Source: Gnetum montanum
Taxonomy: Eukaryota > Streptophyta > Gnetopsida > Gnetales > Gnetaceae
DNA: 64,000 bases
Assembly: GCA_015680685.1 (NCBI GenBank)
Contig: MNCI01010725.1
Span: 38,117-102,116, forward strand
Direction: 5' to 3'
Positions within the stretch are counted from its first letter, which is position 1, and each line of letters starts with the position of its first letter. Under the pieces are notes generated by a model that saw nothing but the letters and a program-made list of their open reading frames with translations, was not told the DNA's origin and ran no database searches. This document shows positions 34,381-46,160 of this stretch, piece by piece. Position numbers and translations under genes: made by a program.

Positions 34381-34560
34381 TTGGCTTTTTTTAGCATTGG
34401 TAAGAGTAGTTGGCTTGTTGGCTTTTCATGTTGGCTGGTTGGCTTCTTGATTAACTTCTTGACAAATAGAGTTGACTTTCAAGTTGGCTTTTAGAAGGTA
34501 GAGTTGGCATTTTTCTTGGGCATTCTAGTTACCTTTGAGTTCTTTGGTTGGCTCCAAACT
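34381..34560 (+). repeat. GTTGGC-rich leader repeat
   Basis: GTTGGCTT/GTTGGCAT units recur about ten times at irregular 10-25 base spacing directly downstream of the TATA box. The same occurs at 51561-51725 and 53105-53290. It would be the first part of the RNA (R/U5 or leader). Confidence 0.8.
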
Positions 34561-35013
34561 TCCCTTTTTGTGCCAAGCATTTTGACATCTTAGAAAATAG
34601 ATTAGCAAGCAGAAGAATTGTGACTATACCACTTAGTGCAAGCAATGTCTCTCCAGCATTGCAGAACCTATTGTACACCTTTCAAATAAGGCAAAGAATC
34701 AAATCCGTGACCTTGGGGTGGTGCATTTTCTCACTCAAGTTTGTTTTGCTATTTTCTCATTATAATAATTGTTTTTCATTATTTTTAGTATTTTGCATTT
34801 ATTGATCATCGATTTATCTCACACATCTCGCTTCTATACAAACATTTATGTAAGGTTAAGATACATTGATTAAGTCCCTGTCTGATCAACCAAACCGTTC
34901 AGGGCACCCCACTTCCATTTCTCTCTAGCACGGCCCTTGCATGGATCTAGGGTTAAATTGTTTGCTCATCAACCTCTTGGTGTTCTAGCCATCAACATTT
35001 TTGGTCACTATAG

Positions 35014-35033
35014 TTCTTGGTGCTAGAAGGAGG
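35014..35033 (+). other. Primer-binding site candidate, copy 1
   Basis: TTGGTGCTAGAAGGAGGA lies just after the LTR end; copy 2 has TTGGTGCTAGAAGAAGGG at the same place. I do not assign a tRNA. Confidence 0.65.
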
Positions 35034-35255
35034 ACGTTTGGTACCCTCTCCATGTCCTACGGGTAGTCCTGCACACTCTCTATACCCCATCATGCACTAG
35101 CATAAACGTGACACCCTTTTGTGGTTGTTTACGCATCGTGTGATGCAGATTGGTCGCAACAACAGTTCCTTTGGAACTCGATAGGATGTAAAGCCTCCTG
35201 TCTCCCATTGATTTCCATGTTTCTAGTTTGCGATCTCCTCTTTCTGTCATGCAAG

Positions 35256-38100
35256 ATGATTCCAACAACAACGGTTGTTTCCACCTCGAGCCTTGAGGCT
35301 CCTTTCTTGGCCCAAAGCACCATGAGTGCTGAGCGGCCACCTAGCCCGATGCTGGCACCATGCTAGTCACTTAGGATTTGACATTTGTCACCTAAGTTCT
35401 TAGCACAAGATGTAGAGCATTATGACTTTATCTGCACAAAGATCTAGGTATATTTTCCACTGGATTGCCAAGAACTCGAGCACAAACATAGTTTCGAGTT
35501 CCTTTATCAGAATGGAAGGGAATTTGTCCCTACCCCTGATGTTGTCATCCCCTTGGCGCAGATGTATTAGTGGATCTTCAATCAACTGCTATGGGTTAGT
35601 AAGCTTAGGGACCAAGACATAGCATCCCACTACGATGAAGCATTTCAGGATGGGCAAGAAGACCTAGACTCCTAATCTGAGGGGGGTGGCTAGACTTACC
35701 CTGTGACCATCCCTCCCACCATAGCCTTTAGGTCAAACCTGCTTTCTGCAATAGCTTCCTTTGTGAATGCCATGAATCCACCTCAATCTACATTTTCATC
35801 AACCATGGGAAGCCGTCTTGCACCCTCAGCGTATCAGCACATGCCTCCCTCAGTTTCACACCTAGGCACTCTCCCCCCTCATTCTATTCCATCCTTGTAC
35901 TAGGCACCGGTCACATCTACATTACCCTACGTATACACCACATCTTCCTCACAGCTACATGGAGCCTTTACTCCTCATCCATCATCTACACCTATTCCAC
36001 CATCAGTGGCAAGCCTTAACCCAACAGCGTGGTGGACCCCAACCACTTCGCTCCCTGTTTCGTAGCCTCACCAAATGTCACATTACCCTTACCACTAAGC
36101 ATACCAATTTCCACAAGTGTCACAACCAAGCGTGGGGCTATGGACCATCCCATCAGCCTTACAAATGACTAACCCTGCAGCACCACCAGCAGCAGCTACT
36201 CCAATGGAACCACCCACTAGATGGTGGACCTCATAGGTAACACCCTTCGTAGGGGCTACCCCAATGACACACCCTATAAGCCAGGCTGCTGCCACTACTA
36301 CGCTACTAGCAATGTTTTCTCCCGTAACCTCACAATCGTCTGCATTGTTTCTAGGTCTGGATTAAGTGTTCCAACTTATCCAGACCCTTATTGAAGAGAT
36401 CAAGCATCTCAAAGCTTCCGGTTCTGATATGGTGCAAGTCATGGATTTCTACCATGATGACCCCATTATCTTGGCTATTCCTATGCTTGCGTTACCTCTT
36501 GGGATGCCACTCCCCCACTTCACAAAATACAATGGGGAGGGCGATCCTAATGCGCATTTAGTCACATTTAGATATAAATCGCTATTGTTGCTGTGGTGGC
36601 TGCAAACCATTATTCGTTTCTTTGCTATGTCTTTGATGGGCAAAGCTTTAGACTGGTACTGCACGCTCTCGTGTGCCTCCATCTCAACATTGGAAGAGCT
36701 CTTGACCTAGTTTGTAACCCTCTTTAAGTATAACTTGAAACCTGAAGTCATGTTGGACCAGTTGATGGGTGTTAAGCAAGACCCGTTGGAGTTGGTACAA
36801 AAGTTTATACAACGGTAGAGTGCCACCTTGAACGAGATCCATAAGCCTATCATGGAGGCCCATTTGCCAGCCATCTTCAAGGGGGTGGTAAATGATTTCA
36901 TTAAATCCAAGCTATATTACCTAGCTCCATAGTCTCTCAGTCAAGCTTTCACCCAGACAAAGAGCATTCAAGATGCGGTTGAGGCCAGTAAAGACCTAAC
37001 CTATGTCATGTACAAGAATTCATATACTAAAAAGACAAAGAGAAGGGCAACGCCGCAATGGCCACGATGGTTTACATGGCAAACGATGTGAAGCCCAACA
37101 ACAGTAACAAAAAGTAGCAACATCGGAAACTAACCCTACACCTAGTCCAACTAATGCTGCCCAACAATTCACATCAACATCAGAGGTAGCAACCCAATCC
37201 AAACCCAAATTTGAGTGTAAATATTGCTCCAAATACATGCCTCTACCTGTTAAGCCTTCAGAACTTCTAAAGTAATTATTGGGGGCTGGGCACATCCAAC
37301 ATAAGCGGATGTTAGAGGAGGTGACCAAAAGGCATCAACAATACTGTGAGCTCCTTAGGAAACCCTCCTTGGCTATGCCCAATGAGCCTCCAGTTCCTAA
37401 GAACTTCAAGCTGGAGCGATTTTGTGACTACCACCAACTTTTTGGTCATGACATGGATTACTTTCTAGCCTTAAAAGATGACATTCAATGGATGATTGAT
37501 CAAGGGAAGTTGGTGCTGGATGAAAGCAACCATATCTGCCTCAAGAATCAATCCATGCATGTTGACAAGGACCTCCTTAATGTTAACGATGCAAGGTACA
37601 TTATCAACATGATTGGCATAGACAGTAATCCAAAACCACCACAGCAACCGTTTGTGGTTCATGTACCTCAACGTAGCGTAGCGACACCAACAATGGCAAA
37701 AAAGACACCATAGAAACCATTCAGCCTTAAGGTTCCTCCTCGGACATCCACCCCTGCATCCTTTGCACTAAAAATTACATCATCATCCGCACTAATGCCA
37801 CAAACACCATTCGTCATTAGGCGGCCAAAACACTATATTTCCCCCATCCCACAAAGCCAACACAAGACAACATCATAGCCTTCCCATTCAAAGAAACAAG
37901 AAGAGTGTTTGACGAATGAAACAACTAAGGAACGTACTACCCCACGTCCTTCCAACCCTACCCCTTTGTCCTTCGCATCTACGCCACCCTCACCATCAAT
38001 AGATAATGCTGCTACGCTTACAAAATCATCACCATCCCATCCTAAAAGGTCTAACCCCAAACCAGTAACTATTTCTCCTCAAGAAATTTGTCTTCTAGGA
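35256..38100 (+). pseudogene. Tat gag, copy 1
   Basis: The start is taken at ATG 35256 (MIPTTT), conserved in copy 2 at 53966. A long Pro/Ser/Thr-rich N-terminal part precedes the capsid domain with MDFYHDDP, PLPHFTKYNGEGDPNAHLV (about 36510-36565), GKALDWY and KLYYL. The C-terminal block FCDYHQLFGHDMDYFLALKD (37420-37480) is the zinc-finger-like motif typical of Tat gag. IQWMIDQGKLVL follows. The frame is broken by about ten stops and at least one shift near 37030. A Pro-rich linker (37700-38090) joins it to protease. Confidence 0.87.
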
Positions 38101-38389
38101 TGAATGGAGGAAGAGAAGGGTGACAAACAACCAGAAAGTGGACAAAACCTTTTAAATTCTCTCACTCAGGTCAAGTAGGCTTTGAAACATAAGAATACAA
38201 CCTTGAGCTTGTATGACATGGTAATGACCTCCACTGCACACCATGAGGCCTTGGTTCGCATGTTGACATCCATACCCATTGACGAAAACATGTCGATAGA
38301 GGAGAAAGCAATCCATGCGATCATGCTTCCTTCTACGCCAGAAGAACCACCACCATCTTAGTTGGCATTTCATGATGAGTCCATTAAGG

Positions 38390-39050
38390 ATGACCCTAAA
38401 AAGGGTCAAGTGACAATAGCACTCCTATTCATCATAATTCAGGTCAGTCAACACAAGATCTAAAGGGTACACATTGATGATGGAGTTGCTACAAATGTCA
38501 TCCCGTTCCCCATAGTGGACAAGCTAGGTTTGGTGGACCAAATCAAACCCATGACAACGTCATGTCTGAAGTCCTTCAACAAAGCATGGGTGGTGGTAAA
38601 AGGGACTACCCATATTAACTTTGTGGTAGGGGACTAGTTCCCCACAAGTGAAATATTCATCATGGTAGAAGAGATGCCTAGGATTAACTTGATCTTGGGG
38701 AGGTCATGATTAGCCTAACTTACGATCGTCTCTTCACCCATACATCAAGAAATCCAGCTACCTTATGCAGGTAGGGAGGTGGTGCTCCATGGTGACAAAA
38801 TAGCAACCCAGGCGATAAACAATGTCGATATGGAGCAAGGTTCAGAGGTCATAACCTCTGAGAATGAAATACCCATCTCCACTGAAGCGACTTGTTTGGC
38901 AAATGAGCCGGCCCAAAACGCTAGCTTAGAAAATGGAATGAAATGGACCGAGTTGCCTTTTCATGTAGTAAATAATGACATAGAAGAATACTACAATAAA
39001 GCCCCTTCGACCTTACACATCGGCAAGCCCACGATGGCTTAGGAAGTAGC
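38390..39050 (+). pseudogene. Tat protease and gag-pro end, copy 1
   Basis: RVHIDDGVATNVIPF (about 38463-38507) is the retropepsin active-site block, DDG where Tat elements usually show DGG and retroviruses DTG or DSG. PRINLILGRS (38680-38710) is the second conserved block. About 110 more residues end near 39050. In copy 2 the matching end is RWVKK followed by TAG (57751), so the gag-pro frame probably ended here naturally and RT was a separate frame. Confidence 0.82.
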
Positions 39051-39605
39051 TATGAGAATAATCATTACTCGTGTAGCATAACAACTCCACTGCTCCTCAC
39101 CTAATTAATGCTCTTTATACATCTATTCCTTGTTTTCTTTACATTCACCCATCTATGCTAAGTTTCTAATTCATTCTTTAAACTGATCATATCACATCTA
39201 CTGTTTACATTACACAACAGCCCGCTAAGGCCTAAAACTGGCAAAATTTTTTCTTACCATCATCCAACGGCCCAAAATGGCCTAAAACTAGCAATGGCCC
39301 GAAATGGCCTAAAATTAGGGACAGCTCGGAATGACCTTAAACTATCATAAAACTAAAACAAGATGCTTCTAACACATAACACATAAAAATAATAAAAAGA
39401 AAAGAAAGAAAAAGAATAAAGTAAAATAAAAATAAGTATAATACATAACACATAAGCAAAATAAATTTCATTTTATTGAATTTTTTCTTTCATAAATCAA
39501 TAATGTTTGTAACATTCTTTCTAGAAATTCAAATAAAATGTCTAGCTGCTATGCTATGACCCTTCGCCTACCCCATCATTCCCTACCTCATCAAGCCCTG
39601 TGGCT
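39051..39605. other. Spacer after protease, with CCTAAAACT repeat
   Basis: Noncoding. At 39222-39345 the phrase GGCCYRAAATGGCCTAAAACT recurs four times; the related region in copy 2 is 57930-58050. The rest is AT-rich. It would be the sense-strand start of the putative intron and the 3' untranslated region of the minus-strand gene. Confidence 0.6.
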
Positions 39606-42600
39606 TCATCTGGATTCTATACCACAAGGAAGATGAAATAGTCAGTTAAAGCTACAATAAAGAATAAAATGAAATAAATTATTATAACACTGAAGACTAA
39701 GTCACCCGAGATGGCCTCGCGTTTGTCTTGCGGGGGGGGGGGGGNNNNNNNNNNNNNNNNNNNNNNNNNNNNNNTGTTGCAAGATCTCCTCTTCCGTAAG
39801 GTGTTGCAAGATCTCCTCTTCCGTGATATCAGCCCAATTCTTGTCACCTAAATCAGTGCTTGCAACAACTTTCTCCTTCTCTATGGCCATCCATCTTAGT
39901 GGTCCTAGAGAAAAGACAGTAGTGGTGGTCTCACCCGTGGGAAAAATTCACTTCCCTTTTAGGAGATTCACTCACTGTCACCTATTTCATGAACCTGTCG
40001 TAAGCTCCAAAAGCACCAATAATATTAAGAAATACTTCATGAGTATGCAACATGACAGAGGCATCTTGATATTGGTTATGGTAGGTGGCACACTCTAGTT
40101 TATACATAGGTTTATGATTTTTCTATGCATGCCCCCACTCGTAAACCTTTGCACTGTAGTCCTTCTAGTCTTGGTTCTTTTGGGCTAATAGGTCCATTTG
40201 CATACGTTGCTCTATTATCTCATGAGTGGCCTCATTTTTGTGATGCACAATCATCCAATACCTTGAATAATCAATGATGGTTGTGCACCAGCTACCATCG
40301 TTGGTGTCTCGGGCCAACAGGAATTCATTCCTAGATTGGAGATCTCCCACCTCGGCGGTCAAGTTGGCCTTCTCTTTCTCAAGCCTCTGTACCCATTTCT
40401 AGACGTCTTCGTTCACGCGCTTGCATTCCCACAAGGAGTGTGCCAAGTACAGTGCACATTGGCTTACTTTGTTGTATACATGATGGGGTAGTTCAGTCAC
40501 ATTCGATGGGAATTCAAGCACGGCGTCAACCTTCACCGCTTGTCTAGGATCCCACTTGAGATGGGAGGTTACCAACTACACATAGAAATGCATTAGTAAT
40601 AGTGGCATGGTGAAGCAAAAACATTTTAAAGATTCTAGCATAGTAAATGAGACGACTCACCGGCATCCAAATGGATCCCCTCTCCTTCTAGCTGACCCAA
40701 TAGCGTAGCAGCATCCTTGATGCTCATGTGCCCCTTCATCGTGGAACTGCTCTTTGCAAATGGGTCATCAGTAGGGGCCTGTTACTGATTGTCACAAGGT
40801 CCCTCCTCATTGGCAGGGTCCTCCTCTTCATCAACAGGGGCCTCCTCTTCATCAGTAAGGGCCTCTTCCTCACTTGTTGAGACCCTTTCTTTTGTAGCAG
40901 GGGCCCCTTCATCATTAGCTAGGGTCCTTTTCTCTATGGCTGGAGCTTCCGCATATTTGCCAGTTGCCCCTGTTGTAGGGGCCATCACTTCTTCTTCCTA
41001 TTCTTCCTCTTCTTCCTCAGCTGATGAAGCATAATAAAAGTAAGCAGATAACATCAACTTGAAGCAATTTCTATGCTGTGCTATGCTACCTAGTATAACA
41101 CAACATAGCGAATGTAAAACAAATAATAAAAAGAACAAAAAAAACACAGAAACTTACCAATCAGGGGCTACACTCTACAAATTTTGAGTCATAGCTTCTT
41201 CCTTCTTCCTTCATCTGTGCCGGGAGGTTCTTCAGCTAGAAGAGGCCTCTTATGCTGCAACTTGGTTATCATAGTCTTTGCATTGAGACATTCCCCCTTT
41301 GTCACACTGCCGATGGTAATGGAGGATGCATCTCCCATGCTGTCCTTGGCCTGAAAGTTACATGCCATCTGATCCCTAGTTGTCATTGAAAATGATTCCC
41401 TGATAGCTTCTGGGGGGTCCTGAGATCAGATGGTATGGAAGACTTGGTTAATCCATGATTTGGAAATCTAACTACGATCTTGTAGTACCTAGACTCCATT
41501 ATCACGAACTACCAAGAATTCTACGAAACATCGCAAGTACGCTATGAAGAAGGCATGGTGCACATTGAAACGGGACTCAAGCTTCCCACGAAGCTTGACC
41601 ATTTTAGTTTGCATGCCTTTGCAAAGATGTTTGGCCTAATTGTAATGGGTCCCTTCTTCCATGACATCCCTTATTATCTGAGCCTACTCAATTCCAATGA
41701 TTTTTCCTTGGGATAGTAGCTTAGGGAAGGCATGGGCACTGAAGATAGGGTAAACCATTTTGGCCACCCATAGCTTGGCTTTCTCAATATAGATCCCCTT
41801 TCAGTCCTTGGCTACCCCTAGCCACTCCTTGATGTCCTCTTGATTATGTGCATCCTTGTATTTTTCTCCCATGGGAAGACCATCAAAAGGAACATTGAAA
41901 AGATCGACGAACAATTAGTCATTGATGTCAAACACCACTTGGACACCTTGAACACACATGCAGAAGCGGTCTACCTTTTCAAAGAAGGAGTCAGTTAGGA
42001 AAAGCATTTCAATGGGCAGGACGCTTGGATTGATAGCCAAAAAGAATCCATAAGCCCATCCTCCTAAAGATTATGGACAAGCATGGTTGGGGCCCCATTG
42101 CAGAGCCAACACTGGGTCTTCTCCACATCTTGATACTTAAAAAGATGTTGGTTTCGTTGCGCCTAGAGGCAATCACAATCACCTCCAGGGATTTCTTCAC
42201 CACTAAAATAATTCACAAAAAAAAATAGGGTTAGAAAAATGTAAACATTAGTTAAACATGTAATAGTGAATCCACACTTTAGTGTACCAGGTTTAAATGG
42301 AATGGGAAATGATGGGAGATCCACCAACACATGTTTGAGGCTGATCGGCTTAAGGGATGCCCATTCCTTATCCAACCAACTGGCTTCCTTGCACTTCCCA
42401 TAAAATTGGGAATACTAGGTTGTATAGGTACTAAACTCACCCCCAAACTGGCCTATTACATTGGCGCGCACATTCCTAATGGAGGAAAACTCTCGCAAGG
42501 CCATCTGTGCCAACGCCAAGGCATTTGTATCACCGTGGAGACCACTCTTGTTAATAAAAAACCTGAAAACACACACAAAAATGCATATATACACTGTTAA

Positions 42601-44062
42601 TACTTGTGTCTAGTGTAGCATGGATCACATAACAAAATACCTTTGTAGAACTCACCTGCCGGCATACTAAACGGTTCCAGGTGGGTTCTAAAAGCACGTG
42701 CCCATGTGACGGGCAATGAACAATGTGTTGTGTAAGTGGTAACACTTATACTCAGGCATTTCCCAAATCCAACTTAAGCATCTTAGACCTTTTGGATGCT
42801 AGTTGGAACCCTTTGCCTGCTCACCCCTGATTGACTCATCAATCAAAAATTTTAGAATACCTCGGTTTACCCCAGGCAATAAGGTTTTTGTTATTGTAGC
42901 TGCTCTCTCTGCCGATAAGTGTGACCAAACAATCATACTAAAATGTTGGAGGAGGAACTGTAGGAAGTCTCATGTGCCCTCTCAGAACTAGACTACCTAC
43001 TGCTCCACACGTGTGTGGGGAGGAGGGACATTAGCCATTGGTGCGCTAAGGTAGCATAGGACTCCTACAATCTCCAGGACAATCAGGATGGGCTTTAACA
43101 TGACCCTGCACAATAAAACATCAGACGTTAGCACTATGTACAAGGGAAGCTTACACATAGCATAGTGTGACCCTTTCATTACATATAGCATAGCATGACA
43201 TTTTCATTACATACAGTGTAGCATAATCTCGTAGTCACAAAAATATTTTAAAAAACAAATAAATACAAATAAACAACAACAAAACAAGGATCGCAGTGTA
43301 GCATAGTCATCAAACTTCATACAATGCAACAACACTTAGATGACATGTAATGTAGCAAATGAATATTAATGGAAAACCGTGCGACAGTACAATGATGTAA
43401 TCAACACATTACTATAACAAGTATGGCAACTTGGAAAACTTAATTAAAAAACAAAATTCAGCAATGTAGCGGTATTGCAGATTCAACAGTGTAGCAAGGC
43501 TACAAATCTAAAGATCTTAGGATGTACTGGCATACCGCAATAAAAACATTACAAAGTGCAAACAAGTAAGAATTCACTATGCTATAGCCATCACAAGCAC
43601 ACTTCGGCTGTACAAAATAATTCATGCTATACTACGATAAACACGTGTCTCATTTGTCAAATCTCACAGATGGCCAAACCCTGCTCAGGGAGGCATGCTA
43701 CACTAAACATGTGCTAAGCTGTTCAGACTCACCCAAAAATCCATGAAAAGGCAATCACAACAATGGTGGTCAAGGCGATACTGCATGCAACTATAGTGTA
43801 ATTTCCGTACAACCATAGTGGCCAACCAGCAATGGTGGTGGCACAGCGGCCAAAATGGCAACCAAAACAATGTCAAAAGATGTGAATTTCATTACCATAA
43901 TGATTAGCATAGTCTAAGAAACAAAGGTAGCATAATGACTTACCAAGCAGATGGAGTTTCCTCTCGCACTTCAACGTGTGCCTAAGATAGGTACGACAAA
44001 GTGTCCTTTACTTCAACCACCTTAGCAAGTCCTCAATGCTTACGTTCACCTTTACGTACCAT
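39606..44062 (-). pseudogene. Antisense multi-exon gene of the Tat element, copy 1
   Basis: Read on the minus strand. Exon 1 is 43944-44062 (ATG at 44062, donor GTAAGT) and exon 2 is 42656-43105 (acceptor TTGTGCAG, donor GTGAGT). Exon 3 is 42288-42562, exon 4 is 41158-42202, exon 5 is 40661-41020. Exon 7 runs from about 40575, with TACTAAT upstream of TGTAG. Exon 8 starts at 39616 and ends at TGA 39606. Phases agree at the first four junctions: TG+G restores Trp between exons 1 and 2, and G+TG gives Val before exon 4. Exon 5 is acidic (DEEEAP repeats); exon 7 is coiled coil (WVQRLEKEKANLTAEV). Exon 6 is missing against copy 2. Stops and a shift in exon 4 inactivate it. Its function is unknown. 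Confidence 0.75.
39732..39830. other. Poly-G run, N gap and 27-bp tandem duplication
   Basis: Thirteen G (39732-39744) abut 30 N (39745-39774), followed by TGTTGCAAGATCTCCTCTTC twice in direct succession. Copy 2 has neither the G run nor the duplication, so this is probably an assembly problem inside exon 7. Confidence 0.85.
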
Positions 44063-44200
44063 TGTTTCAATCTCAGATTCTCTCTCGACATGACTGCTTT
44101 ACGCTTTGGATGTGGGCTCTACGCTCTGACAACAAAAATGACAAGTTTACTAGGGGTAAACCCCTATTTATAGTTGATGTGGTGAAAAGAACTTGCCATT
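44063..44200 (-). promoter_or_regulatory. Minus-strand TATA box and leader of the antisense gene
   Basis: The minus strand reads CAACTATAAATAGGGG with the TATA at 44165-44172, about 100 bases before the exon 1 ATG at 44062. A small inverted repeat AGGGGTAAACCCCT lies just downstream. Copy 2 lacks about 50 bases here, including the TATA. Confidence 0.6.
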
Positions 44201-44339
44201 TTCGCACCCCGAGTAATGTGGGATGGCCATATAGCATAGAATTTTTGTGTCATAACCCTACTCTAGTGTAGCACCATTATTCACAACATAATAGGTGGGG
44301 CCCAACCAAAAATTTCATCCCACCTTGAATTAGCAACCT

Positions 44340-44905
44340 ACCTTTATGAAGCTTACGCTACCTATTAACGGTCCGCAAAGACCTTAAACTAGTGACATTT
44401 TACAAAGTACGTGTACCTATTCACATTCCGAAAAGACCTTAAACTAGTAACATTTTACAAAGTCCACATACCATGGTCCACAAAGACCTTAAACTAGTAG
44501 CATTTTACAAAGTTTGCATACCACAGTCCCCAAAGACCTTAAACTAGTAACATTTTACAACAACACATACCATGGTCTGCAAAGACCTTAAACTAGTGAC
44601 ATTTCACAAAGCCAACCTGTTAACGGTTCATAAAGACCTTAAACTAGCAACCTTATCCACCAACTTGTTAACAGTCTGCAAAGACCTTAAACTAGTAACC
44701 TTTACAACATGCTAATGGTCTGCAAAGACCTTAAACTACTACCCATTAACAATCTGCCAAGACTTTAAACTGGCAACATCAATTTACATTTTGACAAACA
44801 CTGTAGCATGAGTACGATCCACCATGATCTTAAACTGGTAGAGTTAATATCTCTTGCATGTTTGAACCTACTCATGGTCCGTCAAGACCTTAAACTGGTA
44901 ACTTC
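44340..44905 (+). repeat. AAGACCTTAAACTAG tandem array
   Basis: About eleven units of 45-60 bases share the core AAAGACCTTAAACTAGTRAC, followed by CATTTTACAAAG in the first ones. The last three units are more diverged and end in CTTAAACTGG. The array lies between the antisense gene promoter and the RT gene. Confidence 0.92.
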
Positions 44906-45350
44906 CAAACCTTGCCAAATATTTGACGATCATTGCATGTTTCATTATTGCTTTGCTAGTATTCATTATTATGCGCTATAGCTACAAATAGGTATCACTT
45001 GACTGGGCATCTCTTATTATGGAAGGTTGAACAAGATGGCCATGCAGTGTGATCTACACTCACTTTTAACCTTGATAGGTCCTCATGGCAAGCTTGGAAG
45101 ATATTCGAACTTAGAGTCGATAGGCTGGGATACACCTACTGATAACATTGTATCATCCCTGGAAACATCCCTAGATTGGCCCAAAAATTTGGTCCAAGCC
45201 TTAGACTTAGAGGTTAGGGATGTGATTGAGGATCCTCTCATTGAAGCACCAGTAACAACATCCAGGGGGAAAAATAAAGACACTAAAACTAAGTTCTCTC
45301 CTAGATTAACAAATGCAAAAAGATGTATCCAGAGTCCTTTAATACAACAT
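44906..45350 (+). pseudogene. Region leading into Tat RT
   Basis: An open frame at 45027-45377 (MNKMAMQCDLHSLLTLIGPH...) reads into the RT upstream region with VIEDPLIEAP. It may be the first part of the pol exon after the putative sense intron. An acceptor cannot be fixed. Confidence 0.5.
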
Positions 45351-46160
45351 CAAAGTATTCACATGGTCCTACAATGACATGCCGGGTTTAGACCCATGGT
45401 TAATACAACATAACATTGTATTGGACCCATGTGTCAAATTGGTTAAACAAAAGGCTTGAAAAATTAAACTAGAAATTGCATTAGCCGTACATGATGAAAT
45501 CACTAAGCTATACCAAGCAACTTCATTCATGCAGTTGATTAGTTGGAGTGGGTATCAAACATTGTTGTGGTTTCTAAGAAAATAGGAGGAATACAAATTT
45601 GTATAAACTTCCAGGATCTAAACAAAGCAACGATTAAAGATGACTACCTGCTACCAAGTATCGATCAACTTATTGACACTACGACTAGTCATGCTTTACT
45701 ATCCTTCATGGATGGGTTCTTAGGTTACAATCAAATTTGCATAAATCTGGAACATTAGTTGACAACTATGTTCATGACCCCTTGGGGAACTTTTTATTAC
45801 ACTATGATACCCTTTGGTTTAAAGAATTCTTGAGTAACCTATCAATGAGCCATGACCTACATATTTAGCGAACCTCTTAGAGAGACTCAACGATTATGTG
45901 GATGATATAGTAGTAAAGTCTAAGATGGCTATAGATCATCCCATTGATCTAGAGGTAATCCTTAAGCATTGTTATAGGAATGAATTGCACCTTAATCCAA
46001 AGATGTGTGTTTTTAAGGTTAAAACTGGGTGCATGCTAGGGTTTGTAGTATCGAAAGCTGGGATACGAGTGGACCCTGAGAAAGTTAAGGCCATCATTAA
46101 CCTAGCACCCCCTACTAACCTTAAAGAATTGCACAAGTTGCAAGGTAGAGTATAGTTCAT
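45351..46160 (+). pseudogene. Tat reverse transcriptase, copy 1
   Basis: KVFTWSYNDMPGLDP (45353) is the conserved block before RT. It is followed by WVSNIVVVSKKIGGIQICIN, DLNKATIKDDYLLPSIDQL, FMDGFLGYNQICI, and, in shifted frames, TPWGTFYYTMIPFGLKNS. The catalytic YVDD is intact (YVDDIVVKSK, from about 45893). LGFVVSKAGIRVDPEKVKAI and PPTNLKELHKLQGRV form the thumb and connection. Two frameshifts and several TAG codons break the gene. The wording is that of Tat elements rather than Athila. Confidence 0.9.

Larger units (their letters stand above)
33089..35012 (+). mobile_element. 5' LTR, copy 1
   Basis: It starts TGAAACACCATAAAATTTT. The end is taken at 35012 just before the primer site; the terminal CA appears as TA. 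It contains GCTAY palindromes at about 33390, 33495, 33690 and 33882, a TATA box at 34349, and GTTGGC-rich leader sequence at 34381-34560. Matching starts at 50268 and 51941 confirm the left end. Confidence 0.85.

Noticed and set aside
39732-39744. G-quadruplex-forming run
   Set aside because: The 13-G run abuts an N gap and is missing from the collinear second copy, so it is probably a sequencing artefact.
40789-41034. Plus-strand Ser/Ala-rich ORF
   Set aside because: It is the complement of the acidic exon 5 of the antisense gene, which has splice sites and a related copy.
44340-44905. CRISPR-like array of direct repeats
   Set aside because: Units vary in length and sequence, spacers are partly repeated, and the context is a plant retrotransposon.
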